64,000 nt of DNA. It comes from Durusdinium trenchii. Lineage: Eukaryota; Sar; Dinophyceae; Suessiales; Symbiodiniaceae. The DNA is taken from contig CAXAMN010021001.1 in NCBI GenBank assembly GCA_963970005.1, positions 298,540-362,539 of the forward strand. The letters are read 5' to 3'. The position numbers and the translations under genes were made by a program. This document shows positions 56,301 through 64,000 of the stretch, in pieces (positions within the stretch are counted from its first letter, which is position 1; the number at the start of each line of letters is the position of its first letter). A model generated the notes under the pieces. It had not been told where the DNA came from. It worked only from the letters and a program-made list of their open reading frames with translations, and did no database searches.

Positions 56301-56815
56301 AATAACCTAGTTCGCTGCTTGGCCAGAACATCCGAAGGTCCCTCTTTGCTGTGAGGAAGGAGCCCTCTGTGCATGAGATGTTGACGAACATGGGTCAGAA
56401 TCCAAGCACTTTGCAATGGAGAAGCCAATTGGCCTACCAAGCACAATCCCAACCTGGCATCTTGCCCCCACATCAAATTGGGAGTCAATCCATTCAACAA
56501 GGCACACTCAGCTCCTGAAGGATATCTCATGTGAGGCAGCTGCATTCCCATATGTTTTGTGGCACCCTCAATCGGGATGAGAAGAACATGGATGCCATCA
56601 CGCTGCAACCTCTCCAAAGACAGTCCAGTCTTTCGGCATCCACATCTACACCCATAGAAATGACTTCCCCATGCATGAACAGCAGTAGGTGCTTGTTGGT
56701 CAATGCAAATCGCAAACCGCTGCAGTGTGCCAAGCTCATGAATAGATCTAAGCTCATACAATGTCAATCGAAGCTGCTTCTCATGCTCAGGTGACACTGT
56801 TCCAAAGTGGTTCAA
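53339..56815 (-). CDS. LINE ORF1 body: methyltransferase C-end, cysteine-protease-like segment, coiled coil
   Basis: 1158 codons, ending RARTD then TGA. No ATG near the start (opens on TTG), so it is a continuation of the methyltransferase frame. Residues 97-145 (YPSGAECALLNGL, then LVGQLASPLQ) fit motifs IX and X of cytosine-5 methyltransferases (E-x-A-x-LQGFP and GNAVPPxL). The CRCGC block before them would be target recognition. Around 390-460, GHW (His395), VWDTD (Asp414 or Asp416) and LQSCG (Cys454) fall in the order of Ulp1-like cysteine proteases; this is a suggestion, since the Gln-Cys spacing is short. Residues about 1080-1150 are a heptad coiled coil (ISALEKKIEVL, SINSKVDEQK), as in LINE ORF1 proteins that oligomerise on RNA. 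The long middle is unrecognised. Confidence 0.85.
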   Translation of the reverse strand: MNHFGTVSPEHEKQLRLTLYELRSIHELGTLQRFAICIDQQAPTAVHAWGSHFYGCRCGCRKTGLSLERLQRDGIHVLLIPIEGATKHMGMQLPHMRYPSGAECALLNGLTPNLMWGQDARLGLCLVGQLASPLQSAWILTHVRQHLMHRGLLPHSKEGPSDVLAKQRTRLLAEAEQGGFFKFADNVSTASLAPVGETPYPVEVNTAPSQGSQVGSFTGVIDGVEQQISFREGCQIWHWVQAEMAFFPAGTKFFCIDAIGRPATLHDKITKTTWLKLDISEGEGEKKVVLPARILLDQVTPCIMSPQDVVTLRSKGPILEEKLAEIEDPGNPWGDDEIAWHLEQLAKDADSFVAWVDPLVLASHMVHDTALFLTSEGPFFRVNGWLLCVPFVAGHWLPLLGVADGDHVHFSVWDTDSTHFATLDSVFPRLVKLVGADTFTVTKYLRGATNLQSCGPDAIAQLHFALNHCMAPTPRLLEHISSTRHWAFVQHIRDDGTCQDAVLRGAGTQTGQLTDQVQELLVSRGVSKSDAIQRTATAMERIGQSKLQQAMRSPFPWSQLKVLGNQCTPPMRWILQHELEEQIRVKAASGQEVGNRAKAKKTKASFQAVKTLPPVTVRPDQIFVADQTFVGVNQDGSTEALKTISITTLGADATGVALCLPEQCRPYLSLQQPISKKALGLLALGEPRPELCAPRVTEVRFPAKRLGGMEPLLVNAVLVQIGDRPVQKYKPDNCMSLDILQTCVIRFALYRDEHPTEWTAVVDRPIRHLQDAFPPLQLCTQDKCGCAKWHSKAEAVPSPLLDVWSRSFLTSTVRPARPRDAEIFSVMARLPKKLLEVVIQASGIQGIYAEPREEDIREASAEFQVVWLPKQKRDQATVLSKQIPEVMGLARSGDRVGLRVQTVSAEKVAKLIRPDEVFVSAQGRKLFQIGPIPYGTQRQALAKALKEFGWSARPIQVVQSGFSVQGLHWSVQSTEELPNTVLHFRSSEAIITSVTSEPTQARHVPSVVAAKGTIAKFQPVSKSSSEAKDILQSNDPWARFQPSSSASSQVNVSQLVQHVKSEVLAKIPSPVSTAPGVDVDMTANHTEARISALEKKIEVLSTAQEQLQASTAKQAAATTKQLASINSKVDEQKSELKAMFDQQMNQIEQLLNKRARTD

Positions 56816-57738
56816 AATAATCGAAACTTAATTCCCTTCCAGCTGAACAACTTGAACGGACCTAGATTTCTTTGGGTCAAAACTCCCCACCAACGATGGC
56901 GACGAGACACCCAAACATCCCCCAACTCCAACAAAACGTGCTCATAGTGATATCCGGAGGTACTGCAAAAGGACCGGATGCACGCCTCAAATGCAGGAAA
57001 CTTCGTCACTTCTGCCACACATTCCAGCACAATCACTGGAGTCTGCATCCAGTATGCGGCTCGAAGGACCTTGGGTAGGCAGTTCGCCCTAGCATCATCT
57101 CCTCCTCTTCGGTCTCCCATTCGTGAAAATGGTTGGCAAGACACTCCTGCTGTGAGCACTCCTGCCATTGGAACATGCTTCATGATGGTGGCAACCGTGA
57201 TTGTATCACCAATATCTCCTCGAACAATGAGCGGTCCACCCTGCAGTTCCAAAAAATCACAAATTTCACTACGAACTTCATTTCTGGCCATGACCTTGAA
57301 GCCGGCATCCTCAGCCCCCATTCCAAGTGCCCCCAAACCTGAGCAGGTCTCCACCACCTGCAAAAGGGATTCCGGTGTGGGCACCTGGTGTTGAAACCAG
57401 AAGGACATGCCGTCCAGCAACAAAGATGGAACCGGACCAGTCCTTGTCACCAATCCATCCAAAATTGTAATCTTCATTGCTCCAACGGGGATAACATCAT
57501 GCTTCAACCAGACCTTCTGTCGATGGTGAACTGTCTCACCAAGCAGCCAACCATCCTGATTCCTCCATTCAAGCTGGAGGACTAGCGAAGTACGAGTACC
57601 TTCAAAGAGGTCAGCCACTTGGGGCTCCACAACCAGACACTCCATGTTCAAGGATCCGCCCGGTCCGCCCCACCGCTGGAAGGTTCTTGAACCCAGGGCT
57701 AATACAAAATCATCAGAATTCAGAGTTTCTAGCCGCAT
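56812..57738 (-). CDS. cytosine-5 DNA methyltransferase domain of the LINE (motifs I-VIII)
   Basis: 308 codons. Motif I is ETCSGLGALGMGAEDAG (residues 130-146, AdoMet binding). Motif IV is GVSCQPFS with catalytic Cys201. Motif VI is LECV (Glu239), with Cys for the usual Asn of ENV. Motif VIII is SRRHRWW. The reaction is methyl transfer from AdoMet to cytosine C5 in DNA, presumably on the element or its target. The domain is not complete here: recognition region and motifs IX-X lie in the next frame, so a one-base slip near the TGA at 56812-56814 splits the enzyme. The first eight or so codons (MRLETLNS) derive from the 3' end of the older LINE upstream. The next ATG is codon 32 (57645). The roughly 90 residues before motif I are unrecognised. 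Confidence 0.93.
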   Translation of the reverse strand: MRLETLNSDDFVLALGSRTFQRWGGPGGSLNMECLVVEPQVADLFEGTRTSLVLQLEWRNQDGWLLGETVHHRQKVWLKHDVIPVGAMKITILDGLVTRTGPVPSLLLDGMSFWFQHQVPTPESLLQVVETCSGLGALGMGAEDAGFKVMARNEVRSEICDFLELQGGPLIVRGDIGDTITVATIMKHVPMAGVLTAGVSCQPFSRMGDRRGGDDARANCLPKVLRAAYWMQTPVIVLECVAEVTKFPAFEACIRSFCSTSGYHYEHVLLELGDVWVSRRHRWWGVLTQRNLGPFKLFSWKGIKFRLF

Positions 57739-59790
57739 TTAGGATATAAGTCAGCTGTTCATTGGATTTGGAAAAGTCAATATTTGGGCATAGAAAATCC
57801 CAAACAAAGTTGAGCGAAGAATTAAGCAACTTTGTTCTGGGCCTACCCACTCGACGAAACATGACTTCAAAAGGAATGGCAAATTTGGGCGAAAGCTCAC
57901 ATTCCTCAAGGGGTGGCTATGGTCTTGACGCAAAATATGCCCAGTCAAGGCAATTCTCTGCTTTTTGAGGGTATCGCTTATTCTGCACACAGCACTATTT
58001 GGGTTATTTCTCGCTCTAATTGCCAAATTTGCTCTTTGAGCACTTCATTATTGGTGTTCGCTCTGTTCACAAAGGTGGGTTCCATCCCGAAGAATCTGAC
58101 GTAGACCTTTGAAATATTTTGAAATGGACAGATTCAAGAAGCGACATTTGCACGTCAGGGATCTCTAGTGTTTGGAGTCCGTAGAGAAGTCTAGATTTCA
58201 CGACTGCATCGAAAATTCTGATTTTGTTCCCTGCTGTACAGTGAGCTTGTTTCCAATAAAAGCGTAAGCTCATCCAAGTGCTTGTGGCTGCCGCAATTCG
58301 GTTAGAGACTTCATTTGCAACTGAAACTTGGGAAGTGAGAGTACCGCCAAGATACGTAACTTTATCTACTTGTGGGACTTGAGAGCCGTCAGCAAATCGG
58401 ATTCTGTTGTTTCCATTCATTACGAGTGCACCTCATTTGCCTTGATTGAGTTTTAATCCGTAACACGCCGACTCTTGCTCAATAGAATGGACGAGTTTGT
58501 TCATACGCTTGGTGTTCTTTGAAACAAGAAGAATGTCATCAGCATAAAGGATCTCGGAGAAGTTAATTCGATCAAGACGACTGTTGCGTATATCAGTACT
58601 GGTATCAATTTTGGCATGGACATCCCTAAACATGACAGTCATAACCAGCACAAACAATTATGGCGAGAGTGGACATCCTTGGCGGATACCTGCTTGTGTT
58701 TTCAAAGATAAAATCATTTTTTCATGAATGACACAGAACTTCCGAATAAAGTCCGGCAATCACATTTCTCAGCTTTGCGGGAATATTCATTCTCTCCAAC
58801 GCTTCAATTAACATAGGATGCGCCACACGGTCAGATGCTTTTTCCCAGCCCAGCAATGTCAAAATAAGTGTGTCACCTGATTGTTCACTGATATCTTGAA
58901 GCCGCCTTGCACCATACAGAGCGTGCGTTGTACTCCTATTCTGTCTGAAACCAAACTGAGTACGACTTATCATAGGGTCGATGTGGGCTGCAAGTCTTTT
59001 TTTGCATGATAGAAGCATACAATTTGTAGGCAATGTTTAGGAGGCTAATGGGCCGGTGATTTGATTTTTTTTGCGTATCCCCTTTTTGAAAATAGTTACC
59101 ACTGGACCACATGTGCAAGGAGGTGTTCTTCTGGAATTTGCTCCTCAACCCACCAGCGATTGAATAGCAAAAGCAAGACAGTCCTAAGTCCTATTGGAAT
59201 AGTCAATAATTTTGAACAATTCGGCGCTGATGTTATCATATGTTATCTGGGCCTGGGGTCTTATTTGCAATAGCAAGATCTAGGTCAGGCAAATCAATGG
59301 GCCCAGTGTTGAAATCCAACTGATTTTGCACAACATTGGGTCTGAAGGCTTTCCTTGGCGGAAGTGCTGGCTCTTCCATTGAACTTCGTGTAAATATTAT
59401 GCAATTGCTTCTGCACAACGACTTGGGCCTACTCGGTTCCCATCTTAGTCTTTCAGTTTTGTGAAGTTGGGGGAGTGTTGCTTCTCTAAATGTTTAATAG
59501 CCGTCCACTGCTTCCTAGGGTCATTCGACTCCATCAAGCTGTCAAGAAGGCAACTTTTTTTTTGTTTTGCGTTCTTTTTGATTTCGACAGTAAGATCGTT
59601 CACTTTTTGGACGTCATGGGAAGCATGGGCGTGCTGTCTCTCTTCAATTAGGCTCCACATGTGATGTGAAAGATACCGTTTCCGCTGCGTCATAGAAACA
59701 GGGGTGAGGTTGGCTTTAGAGGCTTCGGTCATGGCCTTCAGAAAGTCCGTCATTAATGGGTCGGCTTTTTGACTCTGTGAATCCCAAAAA
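57713..59790 (-). pseudogene. older LINE reverse transcriptase relic
   Basis: A second non-LTR element, broken into seven or more frame pieces. In transcription order: a linker region (about 59770-59445, RKQWTAIKHLEKQHSPNF), KTPGPDN at about 59240, HRPISLLNIAYKLY at about 59050, a finger and motif A region (QFGFRQNRSTTHALYGARRL, 58960-58720), motif C ILYADDILLVS (about 58545), a thumb region (VTYLGGTLTSQ, 58350), the GHILR motif (about 57935) and a C-terminal RRVGRPRTKLLNS ... NAARNSEF ending at TGA 57713-57715. The YADD box is intact, but stops and shifts make the copy dead. The endonuclease is missing, probably lost at the junction with the copia element. A different lineage from the DNMT LINE next to it. 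Confidence 0.9.
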
Positions 59791-59923
59791 CCGCAGCAAG
59801 CCCCCAAGCAAGAACGGACTCCCTTTTCAGCGGACACGTAACCCCCATTTGGAGTACAGGTTCCTAGCTTGGTCTTGGGTCGAGCGATGCCGGTGGATCA
59901 CAATTTCACACCGGCACAACTTC

Positions 59924-61459
59924 TTAGCGGCAAAGCGAGACGATCAAGACATCGTGCTCTGTACACTGTCTTTCATGACCGTCTTCTGAGAGTGACCACA
60001 TGCCGGTGTTGCAAATCATTCGGAGGAAGTCGGAACACATACGTTTAGTAAGGGGGTCAGCAACCATGTTGTCTCCTGCTACCCACCTCAGTGTTCCGCC
60101 AGACCGGCAGAGATCATCCTTGAGGATGGCGACATCGATGGCTGTCCTTTTGTCTTCCACTTGGGCGTAGGTGCAAACCAGCTTGTTGATGCAATCGTAG
60201 AGGGAACGGGAATCAACCACTGACACGTAGGGAATGGATGCCAGGTGTCTCTCCCAGTCTGTGGTGGGCATTGGAGCTCCAAGAAGCTCTAACAGGAGAT
60301 ACCTGTGCCAATGGATTTGGCCGATTCCTTGAATCAGTGCCTGGCACTCTGCACTGAGGGTGTTTACTGTTTTTCTTTTCAACCTTGAAGACTTCCACGA
60401 GGTCACTGAGACCATGTGTGGCTGGCTTTCACTCTCCATGCGCTTGTCGTAGAACATGAGGACATAGCCACCTTGACTGCTGCAGTTCAGCATCTTAAGG
60501 AAGCAGTCGCTGATGTGGGAGTGTTCCAATTCATGGCCTGGAAGCTGCTTGGTGAATATTGTTTGTCCAGTCCATGGTTGTGAATCCCAAGTGGTGGTGC
60601 TGTTTCCTCTTGTCCAATCGTCCTCCTTGGTGTTTCCGAGGCTGTTCACTGTCCGTCGTCCTGGTTGGAGATCGTGAAGGTCAGGTCCTGGTGTGGCTCC
60701 TGGATGAAACAAGGTTCTTCGTGGTGTCAAGTGGTGACGGACCCAGTGTTGAGTTCTCTCTTCCCAGTAATCGGGACCATCTTTTTCGATCTGGTCTTGA
60801 CTTCTCGCGTTAGACCAGGAAGCGTCAGTGGCGACGCCGACTCTCAGGTTGCCTGGAGCAATGGGCATGATCCGGATGCCGCTCGTGGCATGTTTCTTGG
60901 CCTCCTGGGTGATGGAGTTGGCCTCAATGATGTCCTTGATGCGTGGTCGTGGAAATACTTGTTGAAGTAGTGCCACTCTTCCAGCTATGTCCGGTCTGCT
61001 CTCCTTGGCCAACCATGCGAGGGCTCCGACACTGGCTCGGAGACTTGACACTTCTTTGTCATCACAAAATGAGAATCTTCTTTTCTTTCTGCTTTTCTCG
61101 AGGTGGATTTCGAAGAGTTTCTCTTGTACATAATTTTCTTGGTTCACCGTGATGCTGTAGTCATCGTGTTGGGTGAAGAGCTTGCCGGTGAACTTTCCTG
61201 TGCCGTACTGGAATTTACCAAGCTTGTACTTGGTCTTGATCTTGTTCATGGCCTCTTCATGGTCATGGTCTCCTCCGTGAAGAAGGTCGTCAGTGGCTAC
61301 CGCTATGATGCCGCTCAGCTGTTCTTTTCCTGTTTCTAGATTGGTCTTGAGCTTGTAATAGATGCACGGGTCGGCCAATGACTGTTGGTAGTGGAGGTCG
61401 CCAACGAGGAACTTCCGGAGGTGGTTGTACCATGCCAGTGGTCCATCTGTTAAGGCCAT
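59924..61459 (-). CDS. Ty1/copia pol: reverse transcriptase end and RNase H
   Basis: 511 codons to TAA at 59924-59926. Begins in the middle of reverse transcriptase (DGPLAWYNHL, then ADPCIYY). The catalytic box is VATDDLL, the copia counterpart of YVDD. Connection and RNase H follow: SLRASVGALAWLAKESRPDI, VGVATDASW (Asp), LSAECQALIQGI (Glu), VVDSRSLYDCIN (Asp) and LRWVAGDNMVADPLTKR (Asp), a strong copia signature. The apparent ATG is an artefact of a one-base insertion. The preceding frame ends its similarity at VCYGL. No 3' LTR is visible between the stop and the LINE relic, so the element is truncated on this side. Confidence 0.93.
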   Translation of the reverse strand: MALTDGPLAWYNHLRKFLVGDLHYQQSLADPCIYYKLKTNLETGKEQLSGIIAVATDDLLHGGDHDHEEAMNKIKTKYKLGKFQYGTGKFTGKLFTQHDDYSITVNQENYVQEKLFEIHLEKSRKKRRFSFCDDKEVSSLRASVGALAWLAKESRPDIAGRVALLQQVFPRPRIKDIIEANSITQEAKKHATSGIRIMPIAPGNLRVGVATDASWSNARSQDQIEKDGPDYWEERTQHWVRHHLTPRRTLFHPGATPGPDLHDLQPGRRTVNSLGNTKEDDWTRGNSTTTWDSQPWTGQTIFTKQLPGHELEHSHISDCFLKMLNCSSQGGYVLMFYDKRMESESQPHMVSVTSWKSSRLKRKTVNTLSAECQALIQGIGQIHWHRYLLLELLGAPMPTTDWERHLASIPYVSVVDSRSLYDCINKLVCTYAQVEDKRTAIDVAILKDDLCRSGGTLRWVAGDNMVADPLTKRMCSDFLRMICNTGMWSLSEDGHERQCTEHDVLIVSLCR

Positions 61460-62639
61460 AGCAGACCTTTTCCAGTTTGAGCAACTGGCCAGGATTCATG
61501 CCTGGAATGCCTTCTCTTGGTTGAGTGGCATACAGGAGTCTCTCGATCGGGTCTCCAGAGTGGAATGCCTGGGTGAAGTCCAGGAAGCCAAGCCTCCACT
61601 GAAAACTGGAGACTAGTTGGGCGACCGTGAGTGTGCCTTCTCGGGTCACTTGTGGAGTAGTTGCCTCAATGTTTTCAGCGCCTTCTTCGCTGAAGCCTTT
61701 CATGACATGACGAGCCTTTGCCTTGCATGGTTCATCGGTATCCCAGTCCAGAAGAATTTCTTCCTCTTTGGCTTTTTCCACTTCATGAGGTTCCAGCGGT
61801 TTGGGTGTGAGGACTAGCCGACTCTCCATGATTTTGTTCGGCATAGTTTGTCTGACACGAGCTGATTCCTCGGGGCTGACCATAGTGTAGGCACCGATGT
61901 TGATGTTGTTCTGGATCTCTTTTCCAATGGCGTTCTTGGAGCATTTTTGGTTGCGGAGATTGAGTTCTTGTAGTCGAACTTCTTTTCGTTGTCTTCCCTT
62001 GATCAAGTTCTCAACCTTGAGGAGGTAGGTTTCAAGATATTCAAGTCGGGATCTTTTGCTGGGGTGTTCATCCAATTCTTCTTCATCATGTGCCCTCTTT
62101 TCTCGTTCATGTTCAGGTTCTGGAGGTCGGAGAGCGGCTTCATCTTGTTGATGATCTCCTGGTTGTTGGTCGTCAGGTACTGCAGGAAGTGGTTCTCTGT
62201 CATCATAGACCAGTTCATCTTGTGGTCCCTTCTCTCGATAGCGTTTCATGGGTCTTGGATATCCGAGAGGTTCTTGGAGTCCTGGTGGTAGTACTGGTTC
62301 CATTGGAATATCTTGATCAGGTGCTTCATCCGGTTCGGTCGGGGTATACTCTTCATGGTTGTTCTCATCGTCAAGGATCTCTGGGAGCGGTTGATCGGAC
62401 AGGTCCAGGAAACCTCGAATCGGTTCCGTGGTGATGTCCTTCTTCAGCTTCACGAGGTCTTCCAGCCATCCTGACATAGCCATGTTTTCTTCCAGTGAAG
62501 CTCTCCTGATTCGTTCAGGGCTGGCCTTAACAAGTTGGGACTGGTATGATAACCAGATAGTGCTGGGCTGGTCGATCATGATGATTCTTGCCGGTCCATG
62601 CCAATAACATGGCTTGAACTTTAATTTGTCGGCTCCCAT
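61290..62639 (-). CDS. Ty1/copia pol: linker and reverse transcriptase start
   Basis: 449 codons. The first part follows integrase (KPCYWHGPARIIM, PERIRRAS), then comes a long charged linker. Reverse transcriptase starts near NKIMESRLVLT with KARHVMKGFSEEG, motif A LDFTQAFHSGDP and LEKVCYGL. After that the frame runs on as nonsense (RWTTGMVQ), while the true frame continues in the 59924-61459 block. The break is an extra A in CTTAACAGA near 61451. The N-terminal break is a TCTA duplication near 62650. Confidence 0.93.
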   Translation of the reverse strand: MGADKLKFKPCYWHGPARIIMIDQPSTIWLSYQSQLVKASPERIRRASLEENMAMSGWLEDLVKLKKDITTEPIRGFLDLSDQPLPEILDDENNHEEYTPTEPDEAPDQDIPMEPVLPPGLQEPLGYPRPMKRYREKGPQDELVYDDREPLPAVPDDQQPGDHQQDEAALRPPEPEHEREKRAHDEEELDEHPSKRSRLEYLETYLLKVENLIKGRQRKEVRLQELNLRNQKCSKNAIGKEIQNNINIGAYTMVSPEESARVRQTMPNKIMESRLVLTPKPLEPHEVEKAKEEEILLDWDTDEPCKAKARHVMKGFSEEGAENIEATTPQVTREGTLTVAQLVSSFQWRLGFLDFTQAFHSGDPIERLLYATQPREGIPGMNPGQLLKLEKVCYGLNRWTTGMVQPPPEVPRWRPPLPTVIGRPVHLLQAQDQSRNRKRTAERHHSGSH

Positions 62640-63399
62640 CCGGAAGAAGTAGATAGACGATCTCGCCGATGTCGTACTCGAGGACAGGTCGTGGCCCTGA
62701 GGCTACTGCTCTTCGAAGGGAGCTACTGGCGTCTGCTTCGATATAGGCGTGTGCTGCCGCCTTTCGAAGTTTCATTGATCGTTCGATACTGAGATCGCCG
62801 ACCTTGATTTCTGGTTGTTGTCCTCGATGGCCGTCGTCTCCACTGAGAAGGCCTCCGGGCAAAAAGGGGTTGAAGCCTAACACCCGTTGGCTAGGACTGA
62901 AGCCTCCAACGTTCATCATTCGATTTTTGGTCATCATGGTGATGTCGACCATTTCTTCCCATTCCTTCATGTCGGCACAGCTATAGGTGTCCATGGTCTT
63001 CTGGAGGAGGTACTTAAAGGTCTTGCAATGGCGCTCGGTGATGCCTCTTTGATGTGGGGCCTCAACTGCTGAGGGATCAACAAAGGTTCCATCTTGTTCT
63101 GCTTGTTCGGCGAATGTCCCTCTGAATTCACGTCCTAGGTCCAGTGCCATTCTTTTTGGAGGACCGAATAGACGAAGCCAATGTCTGTAGGCTTCTCGGA
63201 CGTGACCTGGTTTCTTGTTGTCCATGGGGATCATGAGTTGAAATTTACTTGACCAGTCGATGACATTCAGGGCTGGGCGTGACCTGCTGCCAAGCGTCGG
63301 TAGGAAGATGACGTCCACCCCAACGCACTCATTGAATGCCAGTTCCTTTGGCGGTGCACTTCTCCGAGCAGGTTTCACTTGGGAGTGTCGCTGACACAC
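62527..63399 (-). CDS. Ty1/copia integrase
   Basis: 290 codons. A zinc-binding HRGHLRCSVCQRH stretch begins just upstream of and at the start. The integrase core follows: ECVGVDVIFL (Asp29), MALDLGREFRG (Asp87) and HQRGITERHCKTF (Glu122), the D,D,E triad, with 34 residues between second Asp and Glu. VGGFSPSQRVLGFNP is the usual copia extension. It would insert element cDNA into the genome. The GTG start is only where the open frame begins. Confidence 0.95.
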   Translation of the reverse strand: MCQRHSQVKPARRSAPPKELAFNECVGVDVIFLPTLGSRSRPALNVIDWSSKFQLMIPMDNKKPGHVREAYRHWLRLFGPPKRMALDLGREFRGTFAEQAEQDGTFVDPSAVEAPHQRGITERHCKTFKYLLQKTMDTYSCADMKEWEEMVDITMMTKNRMMNVGGFSPSQRVLGFNPFLPGGLLSGDDGHRGQQPEIKVGDLSIERSMKLRKAAAHAYIEADASSSLRRAVASGPRPVLEYDIGEIVYLLLPDGSRQIKVQAMLLAWTGKNHHDRPAQHYLVIIPVPTC

Positions 63400-64000
63400 A
63401 CTGCACCGGAGGTGGCCTCGATGACTTCGGGTTTGGCCTTCGCATACCGAAGGATCCTAACGAATCTGTCCGAGGGTCGGGTGGCCCAACAGCTACCACT
63501 ACACTCCCGTTTTCCCATGGAACGTCTTCCTGTGTCTCGCCTTCTTCATGTTCATCTTCTGGTTGTGATTCCCCATCGCCCTCTTGGTTCCCCGGTTCAT
63601 CAGGGTCATGAGGTTCTCGGTTCTCTTCATTCACAAGGATCTCGGCAGTGACATAGTCCGGTAGGTCAGGAAGGTGAAACTGGATCGTCAAGGACTCGAG
63701 AATCGGGGTCCCGGCATTCGGTGTGACCAGCAGGTACTTCCGGTTGTAGGTCCTTCAAGGCTCGGAACTCGGTGTCAATGAGGTAGTTAAACCGGCGATT
63801 CTCGGCCAGCATGCTCTCGGAGCTGACCACTTCCACATAGTCCACGTTGATGGACTGGCTGTAGGCCTTCAAGATGGCCGATCGAAGTTTCTCCGGGTAT
63901 ACCTGTGATCGTTGGGACCGGTTGCCGCCAATGATGACTTCGTGTTCATGGTTGCCAGGGCAAAGCTTGCATAGAGCTTGAGCAATGGCTTCTGAGTTCG
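63329..64000 (-). CDS. Ty1/copia pol, upstream part, frameshifted, incomplete at the window edge
   Basis: From the right edge one frame reads LCKLCPGNHEHEVIIGG and VYPEKLRSAILKAYSQS, an N-terminal region common in dinoflagellate copia polyproteins. Near 63750 the sense passes to another frame (TPILESLTIQFHLPDLPDY), followed by an acidic spacer (EGDGESQPEDEHEEGETQED). The gag-pre-integrase part is spread over two further frames (LGHPT near 63490, RFVRILRYAKAKPEVIEA near 63450). At least three shifts in 400 bp show that this part is decayed. Gag and 5' LTR would lie beyond 64000. Confidence 0.8.

Larger units (their letters stand above)
48061..57712 (-). mobile_element. DNMT-bearing LINE (SymbioLINE-DNMT type), nearly complete
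   Basis: A 9.6-kb non-LTR retrotransposon on the - strand. Order in transcription: cytosine-5 methyltransferase, ORF1 remainder with coiled-coil end, APE endonuclease plus reverse transcriptase, CCHC knuckle plus RNase H. LINEs with a captured methyltransferase are described from Symbiodinium (de Mendoza and colleagues, 2018). Coding is almost continuous over about 9.5 kb; only a one-base slip near 56812, a TGA at 53339-53341 and a one-base slip near 50160 interrupt it, so the copy is young. The 3' end is not sharply visible: no long A tail, but CTCTTTCACTCTTTCACG at about 48142 on the + strand might be a short tail repeat. The 5' end abuts the older LINE at about 57712. Target-site duplications were not identified. 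Confidence 0.9.

Noticed and set aside
48194-57585. Many + strand open frames of 60-230 codons opposite the LINE
   Set aside because: They are antisense shadows of the long - strand coding frames and have no domains of their own.
59461-63651. + strand frames opposite the copia element and LINE relic
   Set aside because: Shadows of the pol reading frames; composition is that of reverse-complemented coding DNA.

Overview
This is a 64 kb piece of a large, repeat-rich eukaryotic nuclear genome, most likely a dinoflagellate and probably of the Symbiodinium type. Four things point there. It carries a LINE with the EASHPGP leader motif and an embedded cytosine-5 DNA methyltransferase, a combination reported for Symbiodinium. 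Its best host gene can only be spliced with GC-AG and GA-AG introns as well as GT-AG ones. Short GC-rich exons sit in long AT-richer introns full of small hairpin repeats. There is no sign of operons, ribosome binding sites or bacterial gene packing. Two runs of exactly ten Ns (36438-36447, 46630-46639) are assembly gaps.

Left and middle part (1 to about 48 kb): host DNA of low coding density, with every credible host exon on the + strand. The strongest gene is an eight-exon alpha/beta-hydrolase of the kynurenine-formamidase type (38817-45169), visible only when exons are joined: HGGYW is created across the first splice, GHSAGG lies in exon 5, the acid loop in exon 7 and DHF in exon 8. Weaker material includes a multi-exon gene of unknown function (0.76-1.27 kb, perhaps continuing at 2.3-3.4 kb), a decayed BspA-type leucine-rich-repeat exon (22.6-23.0 kb), an ankyrin-like exon (26.0-26.3 kb) and a serine-rich terminal exon (27.2-27.4 kb). 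Isolated exon-like blocks lie near 5.2, 8.4, 9.4-9.8, 10.9, 15.4, 27.6, 31, 33-34 and 47.8 kb. Between them are microsatellites, minisatellites, TA-rich palindromes, and two families of small fold-back elements: about 70-105 bp hairpins ending in CCAGG/CCTGG, and MITE-like elements with perfect 38-46 bp inverted repeats.

Right part (48.2 to 64 kb): three retroelements in a row, all on the - strand. (1) A nearly full-length DNMT-bearing LINE (48.2-57.7 kb): methyltransferase, large ORF1 with coiled-coil end, APE endonuclease plus reverse transcriptase, zinc knuckle plus RNase H. It is broken by two single-base frameshifts and has a TGA between ORF1 and ORF2. (2) An older, heavily decayed LINE (57.7-59.8 kb) with YADD reverse transcriptase and no endonuclease. 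(3) The 3' two thirds of a Ty1/copia pol (59.9-64 kb, running off the window): gag-pre-integrase, integrase, reverse transcriptase, RNase H, with at least four frame breaks. None of the three is intact, but the lesions are few enough for the ancestral organisation to be read.
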